64,000 nucleotides of DNA from assembly GCF_004519545.1 (NCBI RefSeq), contig NZ_SDKM01000018.1, positions 36,872 to 100,871 of the forward strand, in the 5' to 3' direction. How positions within the stretch are numbered: the first letter of the stretch is position 1; every line of letters starts with the position of its first letter. Source of the DNA: Nocardioides guangzhouensis (GTDB lineage Bacteria > Actinomycetota > Actinomycetes > Propionibacteriales > Nocardioidaceae). The notes beneath the pieces were generated by a model. It searched no databases and was not told the DNA's origin. It saw only the letters and a program-made list of their open reading frames with translations. A program made the position numbers and the translations under genes. Positions 12,206 to 22,838 of this stretch are shown here, piece after piece.

Positions 12206-13783
12206 TCAGCCGTCGTCGCCGTCCGCGATCCGGGCGTGCTCCTCGCGCAGCTGCCGCTTGAGGATCTTGCCGCTCGGGTTCTTCGGCAGCGCGTCGGCGA
12301 CGACGACGTACTTCGGCCGCTTGTACGGCGCGAGCACGTCGCGCGCGTGGGCGAGGACGTCGCCAGCGGTGAGCTCGCTCCCGTCCTTCGGGACCACGAC
12401 AGCGGTGACCGCCTCGACCCAACGGGGGTGGTCGACGCCGAAGACCGCGACCTCGGCGACGCCGTCGAGGCGGTAGAGCGCCTCCTCGACCTCGCGGCTG
12501 GCGACGTTCTCGCCGCCGGTCTTGATCATGTCCTTCTTGCGGTCGACGACGTAGAGGCGGCCGTCCTCGTCGACGTACCCGAGATCGCCGGAGTGGAACC
12601 AGCCGCCCCGGAACGCCTCGGCGGTCTTCTCGTCGTTCCGGTGGTAGCCGAGGGTCGCGTGGGGGGAGCGGTGCACGATCTCGCCGACGGTCCCGGCCGG
12701 CACCTGCCGGTCCTCGTCGTCCACGATCCGGGTCTCGACGTTGAGCGCCGCCCGCCCGGCTGAGCCCGCGTGGGAGAGCTGCTCGGACGGGCCGAGCTGG
12801 GTGGCCAGCGGCGCCATCTCGGTCTGCCCGTAGAAGTTTCCAGAGGCGGACGTCGGGCAGTCGGGCCTGCATCTCCTTGAGGACCTCGACCGGCATCGGC
12901 GAGGCGCCGTAGTAGCCCTTCGCCAGCGAGGACAGGTCGGCGTCGTCGAAGCCGGGCGCGCGGAGCAGACCGATCCACACCGTCGGCGGAGCGAAGAACC
13001 TGGTGACGCGTTCCTGCTCGATGTTGCGCAGGATCGCGGCCGGGTCCGGCGCCGGCAGGATGACGCTGGTGGCGCCGAAGTAGATGTCGGGGCCGAGGAA
13101 CACGTCGAGCTGTGCGCAGTGGTAGAGCGGCAGCGTGTGCAGCTCGACGTCGTCGGGGGAGAACTCGCCGTCGAGGGCGCAGGTGACGTACTGCCACATC
13201 AGCGACCGGCTCGACAGCAGCGCGCCCTTCGGCCGCGACTCGGTGCCGGAGGTGTACATCAGCCGCACCGGGTCGTCGTCCGCCACCGGTACGTCGGGCG
13301 CCCCGGGCGCGTGGTCGAACAGGCCGCCACGTCGTCCCAGCCGGACGGGGCGCCGCCGATCGCGACCCGGTGCCGGACCGAGCCGGCGCTCGCGGCCAGC
13401 GCCTTGTCAGCGACGTCCGTCAGCGCCGCCTCGACCACGAACGCACTCGCCTCGCTGTGGTCGAGGATGAACGCGATCTCCTCGGGGCGGAGCATGAAGT
13501 TGACCGGAACCAGCACCACCCCGGCCCGTGCCGTCGCGAAGTCGAGGACCGCGAACTGCCAGCAGTTGTGGCTCAGCAGGGCCAGGCGGTCGCCTGTCGC
13601 GAGCCCGGCGTCGACGAGGGCGGCCGCGGTCCGGTCGACCAGGTCGTCGAACGCGGCGAAGGTGAGGCGCAGGTCGCCGTCGACGATGCCGACCTTGTCG
13701 GGGAGCCGGAGCGCGGTCCGGCGGGGCAGGTCGCCGAGCGACTGCGAGTGGGCGTGGCGGACGAGGTCGCTGGTGGACGTCGT
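12206..13783 (-). pseudogene. Acyl-CoA synthetase (AMP-binding) with two frameshifts and no clear start
   Basis: Read as one gene, this is a fatty-acyl-CoA ligase: an N-terminal lobe (VLVPVNFMLRPEEIAFILDHSEA), the P-loop MYTSGTESRPKG, ending with SGDLGYVDEDGRLYVVDRK and the catalytic-lysine region NPSGKILKRQLREEH. Three frames are needed. Near 13321 one C appears lost (expected Ala-Ala-Leu-Phe-Asp), and near 12840 one A appears gained (expected Trp-Asn-Phe-Tyr-Gly). At the N-terminus an upstream TGA leaves only ACG ACG TCC where a start is expected. Both indels lie in short homopolymers, so sequencing error is possible. If real, the gene is inactive. Confidence 0.8.
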
Positions 13784-13879
13784 GCCTCACCGTAGGCCGG
13801 GCCGGGCGGGCGCCGGAACCGTCCGACCGACGGGCCGACCCGGGAATCAGCCGCGACGCAGGCGCGTTGGAGGCTGACG

Positions 13880-15244
13880 ATGACCGCCACCGACTGCACC
13901 CTCGACGTCGCCCGCCTTCCCGCAACCGCAACCGCCGTTCCGGTGGACGACTCGCGCCGGGTGTCGATACTGCTCGGTGCCCTGTTCGGGCTGGCCGGCA
14001 TGGGCTCGTCGTCCGCGGCGGTGGCGCTGCCGATCCTCGGCCCGGACCTCGGCGTCTCGTCCGGGATCGCGGCGTGGACGATCAGCCTCTACGTGCTGAT
14101 GCTCGCGGTCACCACGGCGGTCTACGGCCGGATCTCCGACCTGGTCGGCACCCGGCTCCCGCTGCTGGCCGGGCTGGTCCTGATGTCCGTCGGCGCGATG
14201 GTCGCCGCCCTGGCCCCGAGCTTCGGCGTCCTCCTTGGCGCCCGGGTGCTGCAGGGCGCCGGTGCCGCCGCCGTGCCGACCCTCGGCGTCGCGATCCTTT
14301 CGCAGCGCTACCACGGGTCGGTGCGCGGCCTGGCGTTCGGCCGGCTCGCCGGCACCGCCGCCGCGATCAGCTGCCTGGGCCCGCTCGCCGGTGGCGCGGT
14401 CGAGGGACTGCTCGGCTGGCGCGCGGTGATGGCGCTGCCCATCCTCGGCATGGCTGTCGTCCCGTTCCTGTGGCGCGCGCTCACCGACGAGGGCAGCGGC
14501 GCCACCCTCGACGTCCTCGGTGCGCTCCTGGTCGCGCTGACCGCGGCCGGCATGGTGCTGCTCGTGCAGTCGCCGTCGGCCGGGCTCGTGGTCGCCGTCG
14601 TCGGCGCCGGGCTGCTGGTGCTCGGCGTCCCCGCCGTCACCGTGTCCGTACGCCGCCGCCCGCACGGCTTCCTGCCGCTCTCGGTGGTCCGCAACGCCCT
14701 CGTGGTGCGCAGCGCGATCGCCGCGGCCGCCGTACCGGCCTCCTGGTTCGCGCTGCTCATCGCGATGCCGGCGGTGCTGCTCGACCACGGCTGGGAGGCC
14801 TGGCAGGTCGGGCTCGCGATGCTGCCCAGCGGCATCGTCGCACTCGCCGTACCCCGTGTCGCCGGGCCGCTGCTCGGCCGGATCGGCTCGGGTCGCTCCC
14901 TCGCGACCGCCGCCGTGGTGGCGTCGGTCGCCCTGCTGGTCGCCTCCCTCGGTGCGCACTGGGTCAACGCGCCGCTGCTGGTGGTCGCGATCGTCCTCGT
15001 CACCTTCGCGTTCGGCCTCGGCCAGCCGGCGCTCAGCGCCGCGGTCGGCGATGCCGTCGAGCCCGACGTGCGTGGCGTGGCGCTCGGGGTGGCCACCCTG
15101 CTCTTCCTCGTCGGCGGCAGCATCGGCTCCGCTGTCGTGGCAGGCCTGAGCGGCACCCTCGGCCTCGGTGGCGCGGTCGCCGCCCTCGCCGTCCTCCCGG
15201 TGCTGGGCCTGCTGGTCCTGGCACCGACCCTGCGCCGCGCCTGA
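13880..15244 (+). CDS. MFS transporter (drug-exporter-like)
   Basis: 454 residues, nearly all hydrophobic, with about 12-14 membrane segments. YGRISDLVGTRLPLLAG is the loop 2-3 motif of the major facilitator superfamily, and the QGAGAAAVPTLGVAIL segment matches the exporter motif of helix 5. The N-terminal tail is polar. The order of segments resembles DHA2-type drug/proton antiporters, but the substrate cannot be inferred. It is divergent from the broken acyl-CoA synthetase. Nothing is recognisable in the 122 bases between it and typA. Confidence 0.8.
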   Translation: MTATDCTLDVARLPATATAVPVDDSRRVSILLGALFGLAGMGSSSAAVALPILGPDLGVSSGIAAWTISLYVLMLAVTTAVYGRISDLVGTRLPLLAGLVLMSVGAMVAALAPSFGVLLGARVLQGAGAAAVPTLGVAILSQRYHGSVRGLAFGRLAGTAAAISCLGPLAGGAVEGLLGWRAVMALPILGMAVVPFLWRALTDEGSGATLDVLGALLVALTAAGMVLLVQSPSAGLVVAVVGAGLLVLGVPAVTVSVRRRPHGFLPLSVVRNALVVRSAIAAAAVPASWFALLIAMPAVLLDHGWEAWQVGLAMLPSGIVALAVPRVAGPLLGRIGSGRSLATAAVVASVALLVASLGAHWVNAPLLVVAIVLVTFAFGLGQPALSAAVGDAVEPDVRGVALGVATLLFLVGGSIGSAVVAGLSGTLGLGGAVAALAVLPVLGLLVLAPTLRRA

Positions 15245-15366
15245 CCGCAACGTGATACGACCTGGCCGCCCCGACGACGCCCCGACGACCAGCTCGGATG
15301 ACTTTGGGGCGGACGTCGTACGAGATGGCTTCCCGAGCAACCAGTGCGTATGTCGTCCCGCGACAG

Positions 15367-17262
<1,896 letters not shown>

Positions 17263-17368
17263 GCGGAGGCCGTCTGCTTTCGGGTCGAGGGGTTCGCGAG
17301 TGCGAGCCGCCATCCTATCGGCGGGCGCGGGCCCGGACCGAAACGCGGCAGCCCCTTGTCGGCGTACT

Positions 17369-17404
17369 CCGTAAGTAGTAACTTACGGTAAGTGCAGACT
17401 TACC
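17369..17404. promoter_or_regulatory. Tandem palindromic operators overlapping the arsR start codon
   Basis: Two adjoining perfect palindromes are visible: CCGTAAGT-AGTA-ACTTACGG at 17369-17388 and GGTAAGT-GCAG-ACTTACC at 17387-17404. They share two bases, and their centres are about 17 bp apart. The second contains the GTG start codon of the following arsR gene (17392). A repressor bound here would cover the promoter and translation start together. The half-site GTAAGT differs from the CAACC half-site of the other ArsR operon in this window. Confidence 0.75.
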
Positions 17405-17694
17405 AGGATGGGCTGGCGGCGCTCGGCGACCCGACCCGCCGCGCCATCTTCGAGCTGCTCGCCGAGGGCCCGACGCCCGTCGGCGAGCTCGCCGCGCTCC
17501 TGCCGGTGAGCCGGCCCGCCGTCTCGCAGCACCTCCGGGTGCTCACCGAGGCCGGGCTGGTCCGGGTGCGGGCCGAGGGCACGCGGCGGCTCTACCACCT
17601 GGACCCGGCCGGCCTGGCCGCGGTCCGGGACTACCTCGACCGGTTCTGGGCGCGCGCCCTGGCCGACTTCAAGACCGCCGTGGAGGAGTCATGA
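17392..17694 (+). CDS. ArsR-family winged-helix repressor (operon 2)
   Basis: 100 residues, almost all winged helix: LAALGDPTRRAIFELLAEGP then LPVSRPAVSQHLRVLTEAGLV as recognition helix and a GTRRLYHLDPAGL wing. There is no cysteine-based metal site. It starts with a GTG inside a palindromic operator, with no convincing ribosome site, so a leaderless or near-leaderless mRNA is likely. The stop overlaps the next start by four bases (ATGA), the same arrangement as the first ArsR-AHSA1 operon at 9943. Confidence 0.87.
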   Translation: MQTYQDGLAALGDPTRRAIFELLAEGPTPVGELAALLPVSRPAVSQHLRVLTEAGLVRVRAEGTRRLYHLDPAGLAAVRDYLDRFWARALADFKTAVEES

Positions 17695-18146
17695 CGATCG
17701 TCCCCGTACGCCGCGAGGTGGTCGTCGCGGCCCCGCAGGAGAAGGCGTTCGACGTGTTCGTGCGCCGCATGGGCTCGTGGTGGAACCCCGCCCACAGCAT
17801 CGGCGAGGAGGACCTGGCCGACGTCGTCGTCGAGCCGCACGTCGGCGGTCGCTGGCTGGAGGTGGGCAGCGGCGGCACGACGTGCCCGTGGGGCCGGGTG
17901 CTGGTCTGGGAGCCGCCGGAGCGGGTGGTGCTCACCTGGCAGCTTGACACCCAGTGGGAGTACGCCGCCGACCTCGAGACCGAGGTCGAGGTGCGGTTCG
18001 TCGTCGTGGACGAGGGCACCACCCGGGTCGAGCTGGAGCACCGCAACCTCGAGGCGTTCGGCGACGGCGCGGCGGAGATGCGCGTCACCTTCGACTCCGA
18101 CGGCGGGTGGAACGGCCTGCTCGCGCGGTACGCCGAGGCCACCTGA
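17691..18146 (+). CDS. SRPBCC / AHSA1-domain protein (operon 2)
   Basis: 151 residues, one SRPBCC domain. The N-terminal strand VVVAAPQEKAFDVFVRRMGSWW, the EPHVGGRWLEVGSGG turn, LVWEPPERVVLTW and the C-terminal FDSDGGWNGLLARYAE helix are typical of AHSA1 proteins. It is translated together with the ArsR regulator through a 4-base overlap. It is only distantly similar to the AHSA1 protein at 10305, so the two operons look independently evolved rather than freshly duplicated. The ligand is unknown. Confidence 0.85.
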   Translation: MTIVPVRREVVVAAPQEKAFDVFVRRMGSWWNPAHSIGEEDLADVVVEPHVGGRWLEVGSGGTTCPWGRVLVWEPPERVVLTWQLDTQWEYAADLETEVEVRFVVVDEGTTRVELEHRNLEAFGDGAAEMRVTFDSDGGWNGLLARYAEAT

Positions 18147-18177
18147 CCGGTTCCCCCCGCCGCCTAGGGTGGGGGGC

Positions 18178-18651
18178 ATGGTCACCATCGCCACCACCAC
18201 CCGGGTCGACCGCGAGGCGCTCCTCGACTTCGTGCGCGACCGCCACCGGTTCACGCTGATGACGATGCGCCGGGACGGACGACCGCAGCTCTCGCCGGTC
18301 ACCGGTGGCGTCGACGCGGACGGCCACCTCGTGGTCTCGACGTACCCCGACCGCGCCAAGGCCGTGAACCTCCGTCGCAACCCGGCGACGTCCGTGCTGG
18401 TGCACTCCGACGAGTGGAGCGGCCCCTACGTGCAGGTGCACGGGACCGCCGAGGTCCTCGACATGCCCGACAAGGCGGCCGAGGACGGTCTGGTGGAGTA
18501 CTTCCGCTGCATCTCGGGCGAGCACCCCGACTGGGAGGAGTACCGCCAGGCGATGCGGCGCCAGGGCAAGTCGCTGATCAGGATCACCGTCGACGACTGG
18601 GGCCCGATCGCGACCGGCGGGTTCCCACCGGACCGGGCCCCGCAGGGCTGA
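18178..18651 (+). CDS. PPOX-class flavin/F420-dependent oxidoreductase
   Basis: 157 residues with the split beta-barrel fold of pyridoxamine-phosphate-oxidase-like proteins: HRFTLMTMRRDGRPQLSPVTGGVD, DRAKAVNLRRNPATSVLVHSDEW and YVQVHGTAEVLD. In actinobacteria such proteins usually bind F420 or FMN and reduce small substrates. The substrate is not evident. A TAGGGT -10 box at 18165-18170 ends 7 bases before the ATG, so the transcript is probably leaderless and independent of the operon before it. Confidence 0.82.
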   Translation: MVTIATTTRVDREALLDFVRDRHRFTLMTMRRDGRPQLSPVTGGVDADGHLVVSTYPDRAKAVNLRRNPATSVLVHSDEWSGPYVQVHGTAEVLDMPDKAAEDGLVEYFRCISGEHPDWEEYRQAMRRQGKSLIRITVDDWGPIATGGFPPDRAPQG

Positions 18652-18708
18652 CGGGTCCGAGGGGGCCGGACCGTGGCGTCCGTCGCTGGGCTGGGGTTGC
18701 CCGGGGGC

Positions 18709-20055
18709 ATGTCTCGGATCCCGCTGCACTGCTTCGTCCCGCCGTACCTCCTCCGCCAGGTCGCCTCCTCCGTCGGCCTGGGGGTCGCCGTCGACCCGTA
18801 CGCCGCCGACTGCTGCGGGCGCACGCTGCGCATCGACGAGTCGTTCCGGGCCGCCCGGGCGTCGTCGGCCGACTGGCGGGTGGCCGAGGGCGAGGAGGCG
18901 CTGTCCGGTCCTGCCTGGACCGTCCACACCGCGGGCAACGCCGCCACCCTGCCGGGCACCCCGGTCCGCACCGCCGACGACGCCGAGGCGTCCGGTGACG
19001 TCGCGGTCGACGAGGCCTGGGACGGCGTAGCCGGCTCGCTGGCGATGTTCCGCGAGATCTACGGCCGCGACTCCTACGACGGCCGCGGCGCGCACGTGTC
19101 GGCCACCGTGCACTACGAGCAGGACTACGACAACGCCTTCTGGGACGGCTCACAGCTGGTGTTCGGCGACGGCGACGGTCGCATCTTCGACCGGTTCACC
19201 AGGCCCGTCGACGTGCTGGGCCACGAGTTCACGCACGCCGTCACCGAGCACACCGCCGGGCTGGTCTACGAGGGCCAGTCGGGGGCGCTCAACGAGTCGG
19301 TCTCCGACGTGTTCGCGGCCTGCCTCAAGCAGCGTGTGCTCGGCCAGACCGCCGACCAGGGTGACTGGCTGATCGGCGCCGGGCTGTTCCTCCCGTCCGT
19401 CCACGGGCAGGCGCTGCGCTCGATGAGTGCTCCGGGCACGGCGTACGACGACCCGGCGCTGGGCAAGGACCCGCAGCCCGCCGACATGTCCGGCTACGTC
19501 GACACCACCGACGACAACGGCGGCGTGCACATCAACTCCGGCATCCCCAACCGCGCCTTCCACCTCGCTGCCACCGCGATCGGCGGTTCGTCGGCGGAGG
19601 GGGCCGGCCGGATCTGGTACGCCGCGCTGGGCAGCGTCGCCCCCGACGTCGACTTCACCGGGTTCGCCGACGCCACGGTGGCCGCGGCCGGGGAGCACGC
19701 CGACGCGATCCGGGCCGCGTGGGAGACCGTCGGTGTCCTCGGCGGCCCGGGGGCCGGCCCCGGTCCGGCCCCGGTGCCGGTCGGCGCCGACGTCGTCGAG
19801 GTACGCCGCTCCGGCGGTTTCGCCGGCCGCACGGTGACCGGCACCCTCGACCTGGCGGGCGACGACCCTCGGGTCGCCGAGGTGCGCGGCCTGCTCGACC
19901 GGGTCGACCTGGCCGCCGTCGCCGGCGGTCGCATGCACCCCGACGCCTTCGTCTACGACATCCGGGTCGGTGAACGCTCGGTCCGCGTGGTCGGCAGCGA
20001 CCTCCCCGACGACCTCCGCCGGCTGGCCGAGCTCGTGCTCGCCGACGAGCGCTGA
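18709..20055 (+). CDS. Protealysin-type M4 metallopeptidase with C-terminal emfourin-like inhibitor domain
   Basis: 448 residues from the ATG at 18709; a GTG-led extension of 12 residues is possible. There is no signal peptide. The short propeptide carries PPYLL (11-15), the mark of protealysin-like proteases. The thermolysin-fold domain follows: HEFTH (172-176) with the zinc His pair and catalytic Glu, Glu196 in LNESVSD as third zinc ligand, and GGVHINSGIPNRAF near the C-terminal active-site His. After a Gly/Pro linker at about 345-360 comes an 85-residue domain beginning EVRRSGGFAGR, which resembles emfourin, the protealysin inhibitor usually encoded by a separate neighbour gene. A cytoplasmic, self-inhibited protease is suggested. 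Confidence 0.8.
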   Translation: MSRIPLHCFVPPYLLRQVASSVGLGVAVDPYAADCCGRTLRIDESFRAARASSADWRVAEGEEALSGPAWTVHTAGNAATLPGTPVRTADDAEASGDVAVDEAWDGVAGSLAMFREIYGRDSYDGRGAHVSATVHYEQDYDNAFWDGSQLVFGDGDGRIFDRFTRPVDVLGHEFTHAVTEHTAGLVYEGQSGALNESVSDVFAACLKQRVLGQTADQGDWLIGAGLFLPSVHGQALRSMSAPGTAYDDPALGKDPQPADMSGYVDTTDDNGGVHINSGIPNRAFHLAATAIGGSSAEGAGRIWYAALGSVAPDVDFTGFADATVAAAGEHADAIRAAWETVGVLGGPGAGPGPAPVPVGADVVEVRRSGGFAGRTVTGTLDLAGDDPRVAEVRGLLDRVDLAAVAGGRMHPDAFVYDIRVGERSVRVVGSDLPDDLRRLAELVLADER

Positions 20056-20081
20056 CCGGAGCCGACCGGAAGGGAGCACCC

Positions 20082-20395
20082 CTGCGCGTCGTGGTCGTCA
20101 ACCACCTCACCCTCGACGGCGTCCTGCAGGGGCCGGGACGTCCCGACGAGGACACCCGCCACGGGTTCCGGCGCGGTGGTGGGCTCAGCAGGCAGCGGCC
20201 GATCCAGCCATCGGCACCGCCCTCGGCGAGCGGATGGGACCTGAGTTCTGCTGGCTGTTCGGCCGGCGGAGCTACGAGGAGATGCTCGGCCACTGGAACG
20301 CGGTGGGAGGTCCCGGCGACGACACCACGGAGCGGAGGCTCGTCGACAGCTCCTCAACGTCGACGGGCATGATCATGGCGACGTACCGCCCCTGA
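20082..20395 (+). pseudogene. Broken dihydrofolate-reductase-like (RibD C-terminal family) gene
   Basis: The first part reads VVVNHLTLDGVLQGPGRPDE, a typical N-terminus of the DHFR-like RibD_C family. After about 20172 the homology continues one frame over (WAQQAAADPAIGTALGERMG, LFGRRSYEEMLGHWNAVGGP) and then stops near 20311, at less than half the usual length. The likely start is now CTG (20082), 8 bases after AAGGGAG. Frameshift, early end and lost start together indicate a decayed remnant. It follows the protease gene by 26 bases. Confidence 0.7.
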
Positions 20396-20429
20396 GCATC
20401 TCGACGGACCGGCCGGGGCGAGGGTCGGA

Positions 20430-21119
20430 TCAGGCCAGCGCGCGGTCCAGCGCGGCGGCGACGTGCAGCGTCGTGCACGGGAAGACGGGGATGTCGACGT
20501 CCGGCTGCTTCACCAGCAGCTCGAGCTCGGTGCAACCGAGCAGCACGCCGCCGACGCCGGCGTCCCACAGCTCGTCGATGATCTCGACCACCCGGCTGCG
20601 GGTGCGCGGCAGCACGTGCCCGTGCACGAGCTCCTCGTAGATCGCAGAGTTGAGCCACTCGTGGTGCTCGGCGGCGGGCACGACCGTCTTCACGCCGTGG
20701 GTGGCGAGCCGCTCGGTGAAGAACGCGTCCTCCATCGCGACCTTGGTGCCGATGAAGCCGACCGTGGTCACGCCCTGCGCCACGCAGGCCCGGGCGACCA
20801 CGTCGCCGAGGTGGACCAGCGGGATCCCGACCGCTGCCTCCACCTGGTCGGCGACCTTGTGGAACGTGGTGGTGCAGAGCATCAGGAAGTCGGCGCCGGC
20901 GCGCTCGACCCCCCGGGCGGCCTCGGCGAGCAGCTCGCCGATCTGCTGCCAGCGCTCCTCGTCCTCGAGGTGGGTGACCTCGGCGAAGTCGACGGTGCTC
21001 AGCACGAGCTTGGGCGAGGACAGTCCGCCCAGCCGCTGCTGCACGCCGAGGTTGAGGTCGCGGTAGTAGACGGCGCTGCTCTCCCAGCTCATGCCGCCGA
21101 TCAGTCCGATGGTCTCCAC
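20430..21119 (-). CDS. Aspartate/glutamate racemase family protein (YgeA-like)
   Basis: 229 residues, starting METIGLIGGMSWESSAVYYR as in the YgeA broad-specificity amino-acid racemases. The two catalytic cysteines are visible: FLMLCTTTFHK and LLGCTELELLV. In most members the first motif is CNT or CTNT; here a Thr replaces the Asn. This is a small variation at the active site that could shift specificity. The start is GTG. D-amino acids made by such enzymes feed wall metabolism or are degraded. The gene stands alone next to an SDR. Confidence 0.82.
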   Translation of the reverse strand: METIGLIGGMSWESSAVYYRDLNLGVQQRLGGLSSPKLVLSTVDFAEVTHLEDEERWQQIGELLAEAARGVERAGADFLMLCTTTFHKVADQVEAAVGIPLVHLGDVVARACVAQGVTTVGFIGTKVAMEDAFFTERLATHGVKTVVPAAEHHEWLNSAIYEELVHGHVLPRTRSRVVEIIDELWDAGVGGVLLGCTELELLVKQPDVDIPVFPCTTLHVAAALDRALA

Positions 21120-21158
21120 GTCGGCAGTCTGCCACTGGCAACCGTGGTCGTGCCCGGC

Positions 21159-21905
21159 TCAGTTCACCCGGTGGACCTTGTGCTGCGCGGCCTGGGCGCG
21201 CGGCCGGATCACCAGCTCGTCGATGTTCACGTGGCTGGGCCGGGTCGCGACCCACGCGACGGCGTCGGCGACGTCCTCGGCCAGCAGCGGGTCGGGTACG
21301 CCGGCGTACACGGCGTCAGCCTTCTCCCGGTCTCCCGCGAACCGCACCATCGCGAACTCGTCGGTGCGCACCATGCCCGGTGCGATCTCGGAGATCCGGA
21401 TCGGCTCGCCGACCAGCTCGAGCCGCAGGGTCTCGGTCAGCACCTGGGTGCCGTGCTTCGCCGCGGTGTAGCCGCCGCCGCCCTCGTAGGCGATCCGCCC
21501 GGCGGTGGAGCCCATGTTGACGATCAACGCGTCTCCGCTGGCGCGGAGCGCCGGGAGCAGGGCCTGGGTGACGTGAAGGGTGCCGAGCACGTTGACGTCG
21601 TACATCGCGCGCCACTGCTCGGGGTCGGCCTTCTCGACCGGGTCGGAGCCGAACGCGCCGCCGGCGTTGTTGACCAGCACGTGCACGACCGGGCCGGCGG
21701 CCTCGGCGAGCCCGGCGACCGAGGTGGCGTCGGTGACGTCGCAGGTGACCGCGAGGCCGTCGATCTCCGCGGCCAGCTCGGCCACCCGGTCCGCGCGGCG
21801 TGCGGCGCAGACCACCCGGAACCCTTCGGCCGCGAGCGCCCGGGCGGTGGCCGCCCCGATCCCGCTGGAGGCCCCGGTCACCACGGCAGTGCGCTGCGTT
21901 CCCAT
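21159..21905 (-). CDS. Short-chain dehydrogenase/reductase
   Basis: 248 residues, classical SDR. The nucleotide motif is TGASSGIG near residue 11, NNAGG marks the central sheet, the catalytic Ser is in VNMGSTAGR and the YxxxK pair is in YTAAK. The MRTDEF-type loop after the active site and the IDELVIRPRAQ C-terminus are common in serine/3-hydroxy-acid dehydrogenase-like SDRs (YdfG type). The substrate is not certain. A CACAAT -10 on the minus strand ends 8 bases before the ATG. Confidence 0.87.
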   Translation of the reverse strand: MGTQRTAVVTGASSGIGAATARALAAEGFRVVCAARRADRVAELAAEIDGLAVTCDVTDATSVAGLAEAAGPVVHVLVNNAGGAFGSDPVEKADPEQWRAMYDVNVLGTLHVTQALLPALRASGDALIVNMGSTAGRIAYEGGGGYTAAKHGTQVLTETLRLELVGEPIRISEIAPGMVRTDEFAMVRFAGDREKADAVYAGVPDPLLAEDVADAVAWVATRPSHVNIDELVIRPRAQAAQHKVHRVN

Positions 21906-21977
21906 GTCGAGTGATTGTGCCGGACGGGTCAGTGACGGCAGACTCGGGTGGTCTCGTTGACCGGTGAGGGGTTGAAG

Positions 21978-22328
21978 ATGCGTGCGCTTGCCTGCGCCAC
22001 CGCGATCCTGGGTGGTGCCTGCTGGGTGGTCCAGTACTTCGTGGACCAGGACATCCTCTACTGGATCGGACTCGGGTTGCTGGGGATCACGGCCCTGCTC
22101 GCGGGGCTCGCCTCGGTGCCTCATGCGCCGATCTGGCTGCAGCTGATCGTGGGGGCCGGGTCGGTCGGGCTGTTCGCCGCCGTGCTCACGACGCTGCACT
22201 CCGCGGCCGACGAGACGACGGTCAACCTGGCCCTGGGGGCGGTCGCGATCGTGGTGTTCGCGATCGTTGCGTTCCGGCTCCCGCGCGCCGAGAAGCCGCC
22301 ACGCCACGTCGGCACCCACGCCCGCTGA
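21978..22328 (+). CDS. Small four-TM membrane protein, unknown function
   Basis: 116 residues, with four hydrophobic segments at about 4-20, 27-47, 52-75 and 85-105, and a short basic, His-containing tail. GGACWVVQYF in the first helix and ALGAVAIVVFAIVAFRLP in the last give no recognisable family. The ATG at 21978 is preceded by GTGAGGGGTTGAAG, a usable ribosome site; an in-frame start 30 bases upstream is less likely. It is divergent from the SDR. I do not recognise it. Confidence 0.6.
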   Translation: MRALACATAILGGACWVVQYFVDQDILYWIGLGLLGITALLAGLASVPHAPIWLQLIVGAGSVGLFAAVLTTLHSAADETTVNLALGAVAIVVFAIVAFRLPRAEKPPRHVGTHAR

Positions 22329-22368
22329 CCCGGCACATCCTGTGCCGACTCACCCTGGTTCGGTTGGG

Positions 22369-22740
22369 TCAGGCGGCGTCGCGGGGCGGCAGGCCGCAGG
22401 CGTCGCTGGCGCCGGGGAGCCGGTGCCGGTTGCGGGCCACCCACGCGTAGACCGGTACGGCGAGCGGCCGGGCCGCCCGGCTGCCGACGAACGCACCGAG
22501 CCAGCGGACCGGGGCGTGCCGGGAGGTCCGCAGCGTGGCCGCGATCGCCTCGTGCCCACGCAGGCGCCGGTCACCCTCGACGAACCAGGCGGCCTCGATG
22601 ACGTCGTCGAAGGTCAGGTCGTACGCCGCGAGGTCGACCGCGTGGGCGGGGCGGTGCTCGCAGGTGACCCCCAACCGCAGCGCCCAGCCGAGGCTCCACT
22701 GGCAGAAGCCGCAGTCGCCGTCGTAGATGAGCATGCCCAC
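22369..22740 (-). CDS. DCC-family thiol-disulfide oxidoreductase-like protein (DUF393)
   Basis: 123 residues. The N-terminal signature LIYDGDCGFCQWSLGW contains the DxDCxxC active-site pair of the DCC family, and the VIEAAWFVEGDRRLRGHEAIAATLR block follows. Members are thought to be thioredoxin-like redox proteins; substrates are unknown. The GTG at 22740 is 6 bases after a TAGGCT box (minus strand, 22752-22747), so it is probably leaderless; the ATG two codons later is the alternative. It lies back to back with the iron-box gene. Confidence 0.82.
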   Translation of the reverse strand: MGMLIYDGDCGFCQWSLGWALRLGVTCEHRPAHAVDLAAYDLTFDDVIEAAWFVEGDRRLRGHEAIAATLRTSRHAPVRWLGAFVGSRAARPLAVPVYAWVARNRHRLPGASDACGLPPRDAA

Positions 22741-22801
22741 GGCTCCAGCCTAGGTCCGGCGGCCGTCAGCCGTCCGGGGATCGGGCCGTGAGCCGGGCAA
22801 C

Positions 22802-22829
22802 TTTGCCGAAGGTAAGCCTTACCTAATAA
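22802..22829 (+). promoter_or_regulatory. Iron box (DtxR/IdeR-type operator) inside a promoter
   Basis: AGGTAAG-C-CTTACCT at 22810-22824 is a perfect 7-1-7 palindrome that fits the actinobacterial iron-box consensus (TWAGGTWAGSCTWACCTWA). It lies between TTTGCC (22802-22807, -35-like) and TAATAA (22824-22829, -10-like) with a 16-bp spacer, so a bound repressor would occlude RNA polymerase. The downstream GTG starts 10 bases after the -10 box. Repression by an IdeR/DtxR protein when iron is sufficient is the expected behaviour; the repressor gene is not in the window. Confidence 0.8.
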
Positions 22830-22838
22830 AGTGCAACC

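Noticed and set aside
12206..13783. A natural multi-subunit or programmed-frameshift acyl-CoA ligase
   Set aside because: The two indels are single-base changes in short homopolymers without slippery or pause elements, and the start is missing, so decay or error is simpler.
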